Below are positions 1-11,900 of a stretch of DNA of 64,000 nucleotides, in pieces. The first letter of the stretch is position 1; each line of letters opens with the position of its first letter. The stretch spans positions 1,256,001 to 1,320,000 of the forward strand of contig JAPDOI010000131.1 in NCBI GenBank assembly GCA_029168955.1, written 5' to 3'. The stretch is from Aplectana chamaeleonis. Lineage: Eukaryota; Nematoda; Chromadorea; Rhabditida; Cosmocercidae. The notes under the pieces were generated by a model, which searched no databases, had not been told where the DNA came from, and saw only the letters and a program-made list of their open reading frames with translations. The position numbers were made by a program, and so were the translations under genes.

Positions 1-189
1 CCCTGCGTTGGAGGAAAAGGTCAAACACAGGGGGTGTGAAAATACGGGCGGGGCCAAATTCGCTACTCCAGTAAAGGCATTGTGGGTCGTTTTGATGCTT
101 CAAAATGCAAAGGCATTGTGTTCAGTGCCATACGATTCTATTTCCGTAGTAATCTCAAATACGTTTACGAGCGTGTACGCTGCCTTTAA
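1..189. other. No recognisable gene at window start
   Basis: No coding signal, RNA gene or known element was recognised here. The stretch ends at the TTAA (186-189) that flanks the first TIR element. Confidence 0.4.
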
Positions 190-665
190 AGGCACAGTCC
201 AAGCTCAGAGACGAAATCTGAGATTTCCGCATAATTTGAAGCAGATCCATCCCATATACCACTCGCCAATTGCGAGCTCTAAATTCCTCCGAATAGGTGA
301 GATATGGGAGGAAGCCATCCTGGGGCGCCCACCTCGGTAAGCCACTTTGGCCCGCCCCTTTTACGATCTTTCGAGCTCACCAGTGGCGAGATGAACGATG
401 CTTCCCGATCAAAAGCCCCGTTCTTCCCTTCATTCTCAGCCTCTCTCTTCATTCAGGTCAGCTCGCATACAGCGGTTGCAAATGACAGAAGTTACAAGCC
501 TCGGACAACTCGTCCACCATGCTTCGGCAGCCCAATTTTCGAAGGGCCATAACTCCGTTCCCATTGGGTGTTGAACGATTCCAGAGACATCATTGGAATC
601 AGCGTGGGACCGTTCTCAAGATAGACAGAGCAACAGAAACCCGATTTCGAGGTTGGACTGTGCCC
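190..665. mobile_element. TTAA-flanked MITE, AGGCACAGTCC type
   Basis: A 476-bp element between TTAA at 186-189 and TTAA at 666-669. The left end reads AGGCACAGTCCAAGCTCAGA. The right end read inward is GGGCACAGTCCAACCTCGAA, so the termini are imperfect inverted repeats. There is no coding capacity. The internal region 385-640 recurs inverted at 690-950 and directly at about 7230-7490. The superfamily is not certain: the TTAA target fits piggyBac, but the termini do not start with the usual CCC. Confidence 0.6.
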
Positions 666-669
666 TTAA

Positions 670-1155
670 AGGCAGTGTTCACGATGAGAATCGTTTTTCT
701 GCTGTTTCGCCTATCTTGGAGACGGTCCTAAGCTGATCCCAATGATGTCTCTGTAATCGTACAAGACCTTCTGGAAATGGAGTTATGGTCCCTCAAAAAT
801 TGAGCTAAGGAGGCATGGTGGACGAGTTGTCCGAGGCTTCTATTTTCCGTCTTTTGCAGTCGATGTAATGCCAGATGACCTGAGTAAAGAGAGAAGTTGA
901 GGATGAAGGGAAAAACGGGACTATTGATCGGAAACCATCGCTCATCTCACACTCTCGGGCATTCATTTGTTCACGTCGGTGGGCGTGGAAAGTGCATCTG
1001 GGTGTGACGAGCTGACGGGTGTCCAACTTTGGGGTCGTAGGGAACCGTTCCAGGCTCAATTTTCTTAGTTTTTTCAACGTTAGGGTTGCGCTAGGCCCCG
1101 CAGCTGCCGATCTCCACCAAAAAATCAGACATGGTTTTTATCGTGGACACTGCCT
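670..1155. mobile_element. TTAA-flanked MITE, AGGCAGTGTTC type
   Basis: A 486-bp element whose left end is AGGCAGTGTTCACGATGAGA and whose right end read inward is AGGCAGTGTCCACGATAAAA. It is flanked by TTAA at 666-669 and 1156-1159. It abuts the previous element, sharing one TTAA, and carries much of the same interior in opposite orientation. Non-coding. Confidence 0.6.
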
Positions 1156-1194
1156 TTAACCTTTTAAGACAGGGTTTCGGTGAAGGTTGTTTTC

Positions 1195-1452
1195 GAAATC
1201 TAAGTATAACTCTGCGTCGAATGATATATCGGGTTCCTAAATTCGCTTGCTCCATAGGCCAGCTAGGTCCGTGGAGCCGAACTCCATAGTTATCTTCATA
1301 GGGTGCTTTCGCCTCCATGGTTTAAATGAGAGACGCAGAGTTCTGCTGGAGCCAACAATGGGGGGCTCGGCTCCACCGACCTGGCTGGCTTATGGAGCAA
1401 GCAAAGTCAGGAGCACGATATATCATTCGACGCAGAATTTTACGTAGATTTC
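1195..1452. repeat. Foldback repeat
   Basis: The first and last ~100 bp are imperfect inverted repeats of each other. Both arms contain ATGATATATCG or its complement, GCTTGCTCCATA and the GGCTCCAC-like inner part. No open frame of note. Probably a short non-autonomous DNA element; no target duplication could be fixed. Confidence 0.55.
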
Positions 1453-4400
1453 AAAAACATTTTTTACTAGACACTATCTTCAACGGGTAAAGAGTTATAG
1501 GCGTGACACCGGTGTTTCGTAGTTTCGTAAAACGAATTAGGCTGAAGGATCGAGAAAATATTCTTCTAAAATGGAATCACTAATCGAAGCAGAATTCTGC
1601 GGGCATTCCTTATAACACCCTTCACCAAAAGTCTATCTCCAAGCAAAAACGTTATGAACGAAAAACTCTATGCTTTTAGTGAAAGAAACCTTAATTCATT
1701 AATTGGAATCGGCTGAGAGATTGGAAACGTATTTTTCTCAAATTGAAAACATTAATCGACGCAAAATTTCATGAGGATTTTGAGAACAGCTCCATTCAGA
1801 GATCCATCTTTGAGGGCAAAAATGTTATAAGCGAAGAACAAGTAGGTTTTTAAAAAATGGCTCGGAGAAATTTTCCGCAAATTTTTGATTCCAATACAGC
1901 TCAGAGGAAATTTTTTAGACCTAGGCAAATCATTTCATTAGAAAAGTGAATTCCTAAAGGAGGTCATCTGACGAAAAGAATGTTTCAAAATCAACTATTG
2001 AAAATAAAAATATATTGAATGCAAGAGCAAGAGAATTAAGAAAACGTCAAACTTTGAAGTTGCAAGTCTATAGGGAATCTTCACCATTCCCCACTCAGCT
2101 ATCCTAAGCAACCTTCATCTCTCGGACCGTAGTCTCCACCCCACCAAACTTATGCTCACAGCTGGGCTCACACCTAAGCAGTGAGATAAGGCGATTAAAG
2201 TCGCAGAACGAACACCAGGAAAAATTTTTTATGGCCTTCTCCAGGGATGCGGGTGATCTCAAACAGTAGGGTTGAGAGAGTAGTTTCTTGAAGCTAGGAT
2301 TCTTCCGGGTCCTTGATTTAGAACTTAAATTACTGCAGTTTCAAAACCCTAATTTATGTTCGTGGTCTAGACGTTTTCTTCATCGTGTCCCGCTCTCTAT
2401 GTATGTAGCTGCCTTCGCCGTTCATCTGAGTTGTGAAAGTTTGTAACCAGGGCAAATCGGCTACGCTGGACTCAGATGTCTTTCTCTCGTGACCAAAAAT
2501 TACCTCTGAGGTTGGACTGTACCTTTAATGTTGAAAAAACACATTTTGCGGAAAATGCTGTTTCTCTCTTCAGTTGAAAGAAGATAACAGCTCATGCACA
2601 TCAAATTTTGTGTTAAGCATGTGAGTACATGATCTATCGGTGAAAACGCTTCGAAGAAATTTTTAGAAATATGAAATTTTTGTAAAAAAACAACAAAAAA
2701 CCAATCTTTTCAAATATCTAAAAAAACTAGCTGCTTCAGCGTACAAAAATCATCTTATGGTGACCAGCCCATCAATAATTGATGCAATTGAGCTTAAAAT
2801 TAGAGCTCAAATGCCTTATAATGCTGGAACGCATGAAGAGGCGGCCTTCCAGCGCGTCAACGACAGAAACTTCGGAGAAGCATTTATTCAGTAGAATGTT
2901 CCAACCTTCCTCTACATAGTCCAGACGTTGATCTTTCAGATTAGCACTTGCGTCAGAAGATTGCTAAAGATCTGGCCGAGCAGCACCTCGCTTCTTTCGA
3001 AGAAGCCGAAAATCAGTACGATTTACTAGTCGTCTCAAAAAGAGGTTGTTTTACGACGCTGAGGCCCCATACTGCTTAGAAGAAGTGTTATAAGTCGTCA
3101 CTTGCGACGAACACAAGTTTGATATTAAACACTCTGCCAGTCTATGAATGAAGCTTCGAAATTGCCGGAAAATTAAATCGAAACTTATTTGTGGACCTAA
3201 TGTGTTCGATTTCTTGTATTTACGCAGTGATCAGGACAAGCTAGAGGGTAGGACCACGGTTTCAACGCGTCAACGTGATGTCGATTTTTTAAAGAAAAGT
3301 AGCGTCGCAGCATGTCGCATCGTGAGAGCTTTTTCCCGATAATCCAATTCGAAGCTGGTTGAGAAAAAACGATTTTTTCGTCTCGATGGCGCTACCTATA
3401 GTTCATGTTGAAAAACGCTTATTAGTAAGATATTATGAACGTCAATCCAGATTGAGCGGACCTGCATCAATAGGATTCAACAGTGCAAAGTTCTACCTAT
3501 CGAGTGGACGAGGAGCGATCACTGCGGCGGGCCGTGCCGCATTCGCGACACCACCGCCCGTAAGGTTTGGTTCGCAGGCGATGATCTACCTCCGCATCCC
3601 CTTCCATTTACTAGCCTGAATTCTACGAAGAGTCTATTGTCGTCACGCTTCCTCTCGCACAACGTGGTGCAAGACAGAGCCCGAATGACTAGTAACTAAA
3701 CGACGGCCGGTTTCGGTAACCAACCGGTGGCCGGTCCCGCCCAGTTTTTCGTAGGCCGGAATCATACTTCCAGCGACAAGCGACGCGACGCAATGTTTGC
3801 CATGAATATCGAATAAAAATCGGAGTGCCTGATATGCACTTTCGCTGTCGCCAGTCGCGAGAAGTATGATCATGATCATATTGTTGTGAGCAAATCTACA
3901 CTGGTAAAGGAATAGCGACAGTTTCACGGTCAAGACGCTAGAAGGGCTCTCTAGAGGTGGGTAGCGGTCAAGCGCATGGTTGGATCACAGGCGTGGTTAA
4001 GAATAGTCCTCTGCGAAACCATTGCAATATATTCGAAAGTTGTGTGTTGTTTCCCTTAGGGGTCGGGGGTGCGAACAATACATGAAGGAGAATCGTGGAA
4101 ATCAAAGGCGTTATAGCGGTATCAGATCCGGCACATACCGCACTGATACTTTAAGTTCCCTACTACATAAGCAATGGCGCAAACTCGGTTCACATATGTT
4201 ATAACGTCCGAATGAAACTCTTCGCCTACACCGTCGAGGATGCGTGTCGAGCTGCAGTCGTGAAATTATTTTACGAACCTGGTAATCAATTTCCAGGAGT
4301 ACGAAACGAATAGCAAATAATATTTTAGTCTGCTCTTTGCATCCGTGGAAAGGCTCGTCCGAAAAATGCCGTTGGCACGACCGCTCAACGCACACGCCGA

Positions 4401-6024
4401 CCGCGGGGGCGCGCAGTACCAATCGGCCAAAGTTTATGAGCATCGAGTTCGCGCCAACGCACAATAAGCAACCAAGAGTATTAGTGTGATAAATCAAAAG
4501 CTATGTACTCGATTTTTTTTCGGTAGAAAGTTTTGAGAAGTTTCGAGAATAAGTTAGCCCATCAGTAAAAGGAAGCTAGCTGAATTCGCCAGTTGATCGG
4601 TAGCGTTGAACGCAAAGCTTGGGGAGGGGGTAGGGGGCGGGGTGAAAGCTCCGGGAAGCGAACTAAATTTCCTGCAAAGCAGCTCGGGGATATTTGCCTG
4701 ACCGCGGTGAGAAACAGAAAATGTTTTTTTTTGGAAGAAGAATGAGATGAGTTCCCGAAGAGAAAAGTTCCCCTCTCGTCCCCATTGAGGGAATTTTGAT
4801 TGAATCCACGGAGCGGGAGTAGTTTGGCAGGCACACGTAACGAGCAAGGCGGAAAACCGCTGTGCGCGCGTCGTCGTCGGAGCACGTTACGCGAGCGCCA
4901 ATTCTTTTTTCTCTTTTCTCTGAGAAAATCGGTACCGCTGGTTTCGCGATGGCTCCGAGATTCTCGCTAGTGTCGCGATGGGGTATCGGCAGTTGATTGG
5001 CGGCTCCGCGATTGTGGAATAGTGGTGCGTGACGCAGCGGCCCCGCGATAGCCTTATGTCGGCTCCGCAATCCGATTGAAAGGTAGCGTCGACAACACGG
5101 CTTCTCGGCAAAACCGCGTCGGCACCGCTATGAGTGAGCAGGCTTTCACTATCCCGTCGGCCCCGCGTTCGACACACCTCCGAACTGGCGCACATGAGTC
5201 AAACCGCAGTATCGATCGAAGTTCCAACCAGACTCGCCGATTTCTGTTCCGGTGCTGTCCAAATTCGGGTTTTATTAAATGTTATCCACATTTTGACCAC
5301 AGCATACACCACCTACGTATGTAGTGAAATCGCATTTATATTGAGTTTCCATCCCACGCTATACGTCCTTTCCTATATTGTGACAATAATTAATATATCT
5401 TTTTATATATTGTGACATGAACAAATATATTCTTGATCGCTTTTTTTCGCTCTTACGTCCCCGCGTATTGCGCTTCTTGTCTTTTTCGAGATTTCGTTTT
5501 TAAAACTGAAGCGACCTCGATCTCAGAAACAATGCCATTTCTTACATTTCTTGAATTTTCGAGTGTTTTCGGAGTCTTCCTAAATTTCTGAATTGATCCC
5601 TTAGGTAGAGGGCCGAGTTGGCATGGTCATTCGACGCTAGTTCCCGATTAAACGAAAGAACATTGCATTTCAGAAAACAATTGCATATTGTTCTCAAAAA
5701 AAAATTATAATTTAAATGTCAACTGTCAGAAAGTTTTAAATGAATTTTCAAAGTATTGCTTTTTTGAAACTTATGAAGGAGGGAGAGTAACTCAATTATC
5801 TCTTCTTGAATTGCCCAATTGAATGAGAATTTCAAATAAAAACTTTTCGAAATTTCCGTATGAGTGAACTAATTCAAAAACCTTACTATATTCGTTTGGT
5901 GTTAATATTCGGGAAAGCTCTCGGCTCGTTCGATTCGACTTTTCTAATGTTTCATAGATATTTCTGCACATTCATTATCGAGATAATCGGAGAACCGAAC
6001 ACTCAAATGTTTTCAAATGAGTCC
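1453..6024. other. Gene-free repeat-derived DNA
   Basis: No convincing coding region. An isolated end resembling the TTAA elements (GGACTGTACCT followed by TTAA, about 2513-2528) suggests a broken copy. The stretch about 3640-3960 shares an interspersed segment with about 60810-60990, recognisable by the common string CTGATATGCACT and a preceding AATG...ATCG block. The stretch 4870-5200 is rich in CCGCGAT/ATCGCGG-like words and looks repetitive. Open frames here are short and lack domain signatures. Confidence 0.4.
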
Positions 6025-6028
6025 TTAA

Positions 6029-6576
6029 AGGCAGTGGTCGCGATCAAATATGCTTGTCGTCTTTTTCTCTCCAAATCCTTTCCTGGGTCTCGAGTAGTAG
6101 GACCCATAAGAAAAAATCGCGAAAAAACCACTGTTTTGGGCCAAATTTGAAACCTGAACTTTCTTGTCTTTTGATGGTGGACGAGCCCTCTCCACATCAT
6201 CGGCATCGATGACCTCTTATATCAAGAACATCAGCTAGCTTGAAATTGAATGTCAATCAATGAACCTTCGAATTTATGTACACATCTAGTCAAAAACATT
6301 GACTGAAGTGATGCTTTCATTATTCAACTGTTTTTATTAGTTAAATTTGCATTTATTTCGTCCTCTGAACGTCGATGATGTTTGACTGCTCGGCATGAGA
6401 CTGCGATCTGTTTCGTCATCGCTGTGCACGTGTGCACGAACTAGCTTCTTTGGGCCCTAGAAACTCTAATTGTAGACCGTTTTTCACCGCGCTACCTTCA
6501 TAGTTTTTCAGCTGTTTTTGATCTAAGCGGATTTTTGTAGTTTTTTCGATAACGTTTTTCATCGTGACCACTGCCT
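6029..6576. mobile_element. 548-bp TTAA MITE, copy 1
   Basis: Bounded by AGGCAGTGGTCGCGATCAAA on the left and the complement of AGGCAGTGGTCACGATGAAA on the right, between TTAA at 6025-6028 and 6577-6580. It is exactly the length of the copy at 17167-17714, which lies in the opposite orientation, and is closely similar to it. Non-coding. Other members lie at 24113-26641 (disrupted) and 43593-44129 (truncated). Confidence 0.75.
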
Positions 6577-7189
6577 TTAAGAAAGCGGATATTTGGATTT
6601 AATAAATAAATCGAGTCTTCAAGAAATCCGACAATTTTAGTTCCCAGGTGAATCGAGTACTCGAGTATAAAACGAATAATGTGATTATTGTTCAATAAAT
6701 TATCCGGTCCGATTTCAAATCTAATACGTAGCGTACAGTGCAGGTCATAATTTTTACGTTTTCGGCGAAAAAAAGTTTTTTTTTCCCCCATTCGTCATAA
6801 CTTCGTTCAAATGGTCCATTTAGGATTCTAAAGAGATATTTGGAATAAGGATTAAAATATCTGTATTATGCACTATTTCAGCATACTTTTTAAAAAGCTG
6901 TAAGCGTGACAACATTGACACATTCGCTCATAAATGCCTCAATAGCTAACTAAATCACGTTTTACGCGTGTTTCGGGTTGGTTGTTTCATGTCTAATTTT
7001 GCCTATACATCTTGCTGAATAGTGAGCCATGTGTCATTCCAAAAGAATGTGCACACTATGCTGATTTCCAATATCTCTTTAGATTCCCGAATGGACCATT
7101 TTGAACAGAGTTATGAAAAAAGGGAAAAAACGCTTTGTTTTTGCCGAAAATGCAAAAATTAAAGCCGGTATTGTACTTGGTGATTTCCC

Positions 7190-7510
7190 ACAAAAAAAAT
7201 CGCTTCATTCGAGTTACAGGCTCGAGATTGTGAGATGAGCGATGGTTTCCGATCAGTAGTCCCGTTCTTCCCTTCATTCTCAACTTCTCTCTCTACTCAG
7301 GTCAGCTCGCATACATCGGCTGCAAAAGACGGAAGTTACAAGCCTCGGACAACTCGTCCACCATGTTTCCTTAGCTCAATATTTGAGGGAACATAACTCC
7401 GTTCCCTCAAGGTCTTGTGCGATTTCAAAGATATCATTGGAATCAGCATGGGGCCGTTTTCAAGATAGGCGGAAAAGCGGAAAAACGATTTCTATCGTGA
7501 ACCCTAACTT
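7190..7510. repeat. Dispersed repeat shared with 385-640
   Basis: Nearly the same sequence as 385-640, in the same orientation, including GGACAACTCGTCCACCATG and ATAACTCCGTTCCC; it also matches 690-950 in inverse orientation. This is an older copy of the same TTAA-element interior. Its boundaries could not be fixed. Confidence 0.55.
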
Positions 7511-8169
7511 CTCCTAAAAACTTTGTTCCAAAGTAAGCAATGTGTCTCTTAAGAAGGGGTCTCGATGCTGATTCCAGATGTCTCTTTGGATCAACGAATG
7601 GTCTATTTTGAACAAACGGGTTTTTATGCCCAAAACGCAAACGATATCACCGGTATTGCACTTCATCCTAGCATTGCGCCCCTTAATGGCGAACACTTCT
7701 CTAAATGCTGAGTAGTCTTGAAACAAAACGATTCAAAAACTCGAAGTTTCACAGAGCAGCGAAAACCATCACTGTAAAAATTTGTAGTCACATGCACAAC
7801 GTTAATGGTTCTCGTAAGATTCTGTGTCTGTGTTTCAACGCAGCTGTTATGAAGACTACTTAACCTGGTTTATTGTCCGATTAACCTGGGTGAGGTTTTC
7901 ATCGAGATTTCTACATTCAAGTATCAGAGCTAGATGTATGCAATTTGTGTTTGATTAGCATGGAATTTTATTTGGATAACGGTTTGGTGACTTCCGCATT
8001 CGTATGGGTTTGGAAAGCTAAAATACATGACTTACTTGACTTAATCGGTTGCCTTTCGCCTGACGCGGTCATTCCGCTTCTTCACCGAGGTGTGCCGTCC
8101 TAGTAGTCAGCAGTATACCTTGACCGAATCGAATGATTAGAAAAATCATTCGATTGAAAAACTCGACTT

Positions 8170-8372
8170 CGAATTATTCGAAAAGTCGAATATTCGAAAA
8201 AGGCAAATTCCCGAATTATTCGGGAAGTCGAATATTCGAAAACTTCAAAATTCTGAATTATTCGAAAAGTCGAATATTCGAAGTCCAAAATCCCGAATTA
8301 TTCGAAAGGTCGAATATTCGAAAAGTTCAAAATCCTGAATTATTCGGAAAGTCGAATATTCGAAAATTTACG
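8170..8372. repeat. 42-bp minisatellite with GTCGAATATTCG core
   Basis: Five copies of an AT-rich unit. The core GTCGAATATTCG recurs at 8185, 8227, 8269, 8309 and 8352, a spacing of 40-43 bp. Each unit contains the palindromes TCGAATATTCGA and GAATTATTC. No coding function seen. Similar TTCGAA-rich DNA fills the element at 28880-29516, so this may be the inside of a decayed hAT-like element. Confidence 0.7.
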
Positions 8373-8938
8373 GAAACATTCGAATGAAATCGATAGTCGA
8401 CTTTTTCGAACAAACTGAGTTTCCGAAACATTCCATTGACCCACGCGCAGGTTGCGCGCCAAGGATGCACACTGACGCAAATCGTAGATGTGTTTCGAAA
8501 TCAAGGTGGAGCGAAACTATCAATAATGACTCACTTATGTGACTTGCGACTCGAAAGGAGTCCTCACCATAAGGCGGAGTTCAGAGCTCATTTGCGGCGC
8601 AACGCGACGCTATAATTAAGGTTTCGGCATAGTGACGAAGGTGCGAGCGACGCGAGAGAGCGAGCGATTGGGGGCGTGGCCTAACAAATTCCGCGGCGAA
8701 GTCGCCGGCAACCTCGCATGGTGTGATTTCTATTAGAGCGCGAATGCAATTTAGAGACTTTCATTCCATCATTTTGGTGCTGCCGAGATGTCGTACGTTC
8801 GTGCCGTGGCAGTGTGGAGGAAAGAAGACCACCTCCGTGGTCACCTGGAATGGAAAAAGTGTCCAATGCTTTGGATGAAAGAGGTGGGTGCATCTCTCCA
8901 GTTCGGGTCTCAGTTCTGTGAGGCATCGCGATCCTTGA

Positions 8939-11900
8939 TTCTGTTGTGTTCAGTGCTCTGCCCCCAACAACTCTGATCCTTCTCTTACCAACCGCCCCCT
9001 CTCTATTGTACATATTAACCTCAACGGCCTTCGAGCCAAGCTACGGTGCGGTCGGCTGCCAAGGGTAAAAAGGCGGCGGCGGGCGGCGGCCGCCGCCGTT
9101 TTTGTGCGGCGCCCAACTTAGGAACTGTTTAACGCGTTAAACGACTTACTCGGCTGATTATGTTTTTGTGGCATACTTGAAGCAGCCCTATGATTCCACC
9201 AATGAAGTTTGGAGAAATTTCGACTTGTTTGAATTTTTCCGAAAAATTGAACTGGAAGAGTGGCGAGTCTTCAGATGCTCATAAACATTTCCAAAACAAC
9301 GTAATATCGTCAGAGATAATAGTAAGTGGTGCAGAATATTCGGTATTACAAAAATAAAATATTTCCTTAAAAAACACCGAGCTGTGAAGAAAAATACTCT
9401 AGACGAAATTTGCAATTGAGCACTGCACTGGTTGATTGAAATTAATTTTGATCACAGACAGGCCTGTGGTGGTTGAAATGTTATAATGTCGATTCAAATA
9501 ATTTGTGTACGCAACCTCGAAACTACCAAAGAATTTTCTTGTCGATCGGGCATTTTCGAAAAAAAATCTGAAATTTGGTGTTTTGTTTTTGGGAATCCAG
9601 TGTCTATTAAAAACCCCAAACAAAAGTATTCCTTTATGGTAATGAATGCTTACTGTCAAGACAAGTATGTGACACCACTAGTGGGTTATTTGCTCATTTT
9701 CGGTTTCTGATTTCCAAATTATCATTGACTCAACATTGTTCTGCGGGACGCAATTAAATTTTATGAGGCCCTCGACTGTATAACTCCTTTAAAGTAGATT
9801 TTTCGAAAGAGTTAACTATGTAAAAGTTCATGTGGGCATCAATAAAAAATATCAGAATAGGATAAACACGAAAACGAGAAAATTTGAATTTTTTTTTGAA
9901 AAATTCGTCTTTCTTGTTTTTTATTCTTCGGTATTCAGCACCTATTTAAAACAATTGATGGGCAGTGCAGCGATTATAACCCTGGTATCGGATGAGAGCT
10001 CATATTTCCGCGCTATGAGTTAGTTTGAGGCAGATTTATCGAAGAATGGGTGAGAAAGGTTTTTTCAAAAAGTGCTCCGCGCTCACATTAGTGACGTTTT
10101 TTTGATATTTGGCCGTATGTGAATTTATATGAGGAAAGGGCTGTGGAACTGCAGCAGGTGTTTTCCACGTGTCAGCGAAAGTTTCTGAAATCCATGGAAG
10201 ATTTTTACAGAAAATGATTGAACTTCGGTTTTGCAAAATAATATTATATCAAAGTTCAATATTTACGCCAACGTCAAACATTCTCCGTTCGAGCTCAATA
10301 CATGCTCTTGTCACATACGAAAGAAAAAGAAGGGTTGCTATCGAATCTCACATTATGGACGAGAATCATTAAATGGTGATAAGAAGAAATAGGAGCCGAA
10401 CCCAGCTCCTCACGCTAATAATTCTTTGCCTAAGAGTATACTGATTCAAAAAGGTTTCATATCGTGATATTGAAGCGGAAAGGTTGCACATAGAATACTA
10501 ATGAGCTAAGTCTCTTAATGGTCATAGAATAGAATCTTAAACGTGGATGCGAAGAATCTCGATTTTTTCGTCGATGGAATTCGGAGCTCTGGGCGCGATC
10601 TGAGCTCACTGATGACAGACGGGTGTCATTAAAATAAATCGACGAAATGCGTGCTCGCCCAAAAAAACACCTAAACAATATTCAGATACATAGAAAGAGT
10701 TCTTGTGCCAAATTTTGTGCGAAATGTCATTCTTCGAGGGTAGCTGTGAACTGAAAATGATCAAAGTTCAGACTGAAAGCGAAATTTGAAGAAACGTGAA
10801 CTCGTCAATACTGACAGGATTTTTCACAGTAGTATAGAGATTACGAATGTGTAGGTTATGGCAAATATCCTGACTCCTCTGAATATGCCCTGATTCGTTC
10901 CTCTGGCATCGATATGCCGTCGCCCTGCTAATCGCTGACTTCGCACCTCCAGTTGGACGCGTCAGGTCACCACAACGGCCCACCAACAGCACAGGATTCA
11001 ACGTATCTCATTAGAATAGAAGTAACTTCTGAAGTCTTGGTATTTTGAGAATGTTCATGGTTTTCATACGTATGCATCACGGAAAAACACGAAATTTCAA
11101 AATTCTATTCAACTAATCGGATAAATCCTCCGAATCCTCACTTGAATCGAGTGGAAAAAAATTGACTTTTCCCATTTTCTTTACTCATTCAAAAGATCTG
11201 AGGTTTTATCGAACTCACTCATTCATTCGAAAATATAAAAACGCGTTATTCGAAAAATTCACTCATTAGGAAAGTTTGAATGTGTCTTATTCGAATGCGT
11301 ACATTCATTCGGTATTTTTAAGGCTATAGAAATCTCACTTCTTTTGAATGAGTAAAGAAGATGGAAAAAGTCTATTTTTATTTCTATTCGATTCAAATGA
11401 GAATTCGGAAGATTTTTCCGATTAGCTAAATAGAAACTCGAATTTTCTTGTTTTTCGGATTAAATAATGAGTAGTTTGTAAATTCCAGAAGTTACTTCTA
11501 TTCTAATGAGATACGTTGAGTCCTGTGCTGTTGGTGGGCCGTTGTGGTGACCTGACGCGTCCAACTGGAGGTGCGAAGTCAGCGGTTAGCAGGGCGACGG
11601 CATATCGATGCCAGAGGAACGAATCAGGGCATATTCAGAGGAGTCAGGATATTTGCCATAACCTACACATTCGTATCTCTATACTACTGTGAAAAAATCC
11701 TGTCAGTATTGACGAGTTCACGTTTCTTCAAACTTCGCTTTCAGTCTGAACTTTGATCATTTTCAGTTCACAGCTACCCTCGAAGAATGACATTTCGCAC
11801 AAAATTTGGCACAAGAACTCTTTCTATGTATCTGAATATTGTTTAGGTGTTTTTTTGGGCGAGCACGCATTTCGTCGATTTATTTTAATGACACCCGTCT

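Noticed and set aside
4554..5195. Overlapping open frames as genes
   Set aside because: Four overlapping frames on the minus strand and two on the plus strand are open over a CG-rich repeat-like stretch. None shows protein family features.
8681..9013. Minus-strand 110-codon open frame
   Set aside because: It overlaps the plus-strand retrotransposon sequence and has no family features; taken as a shadow frame.
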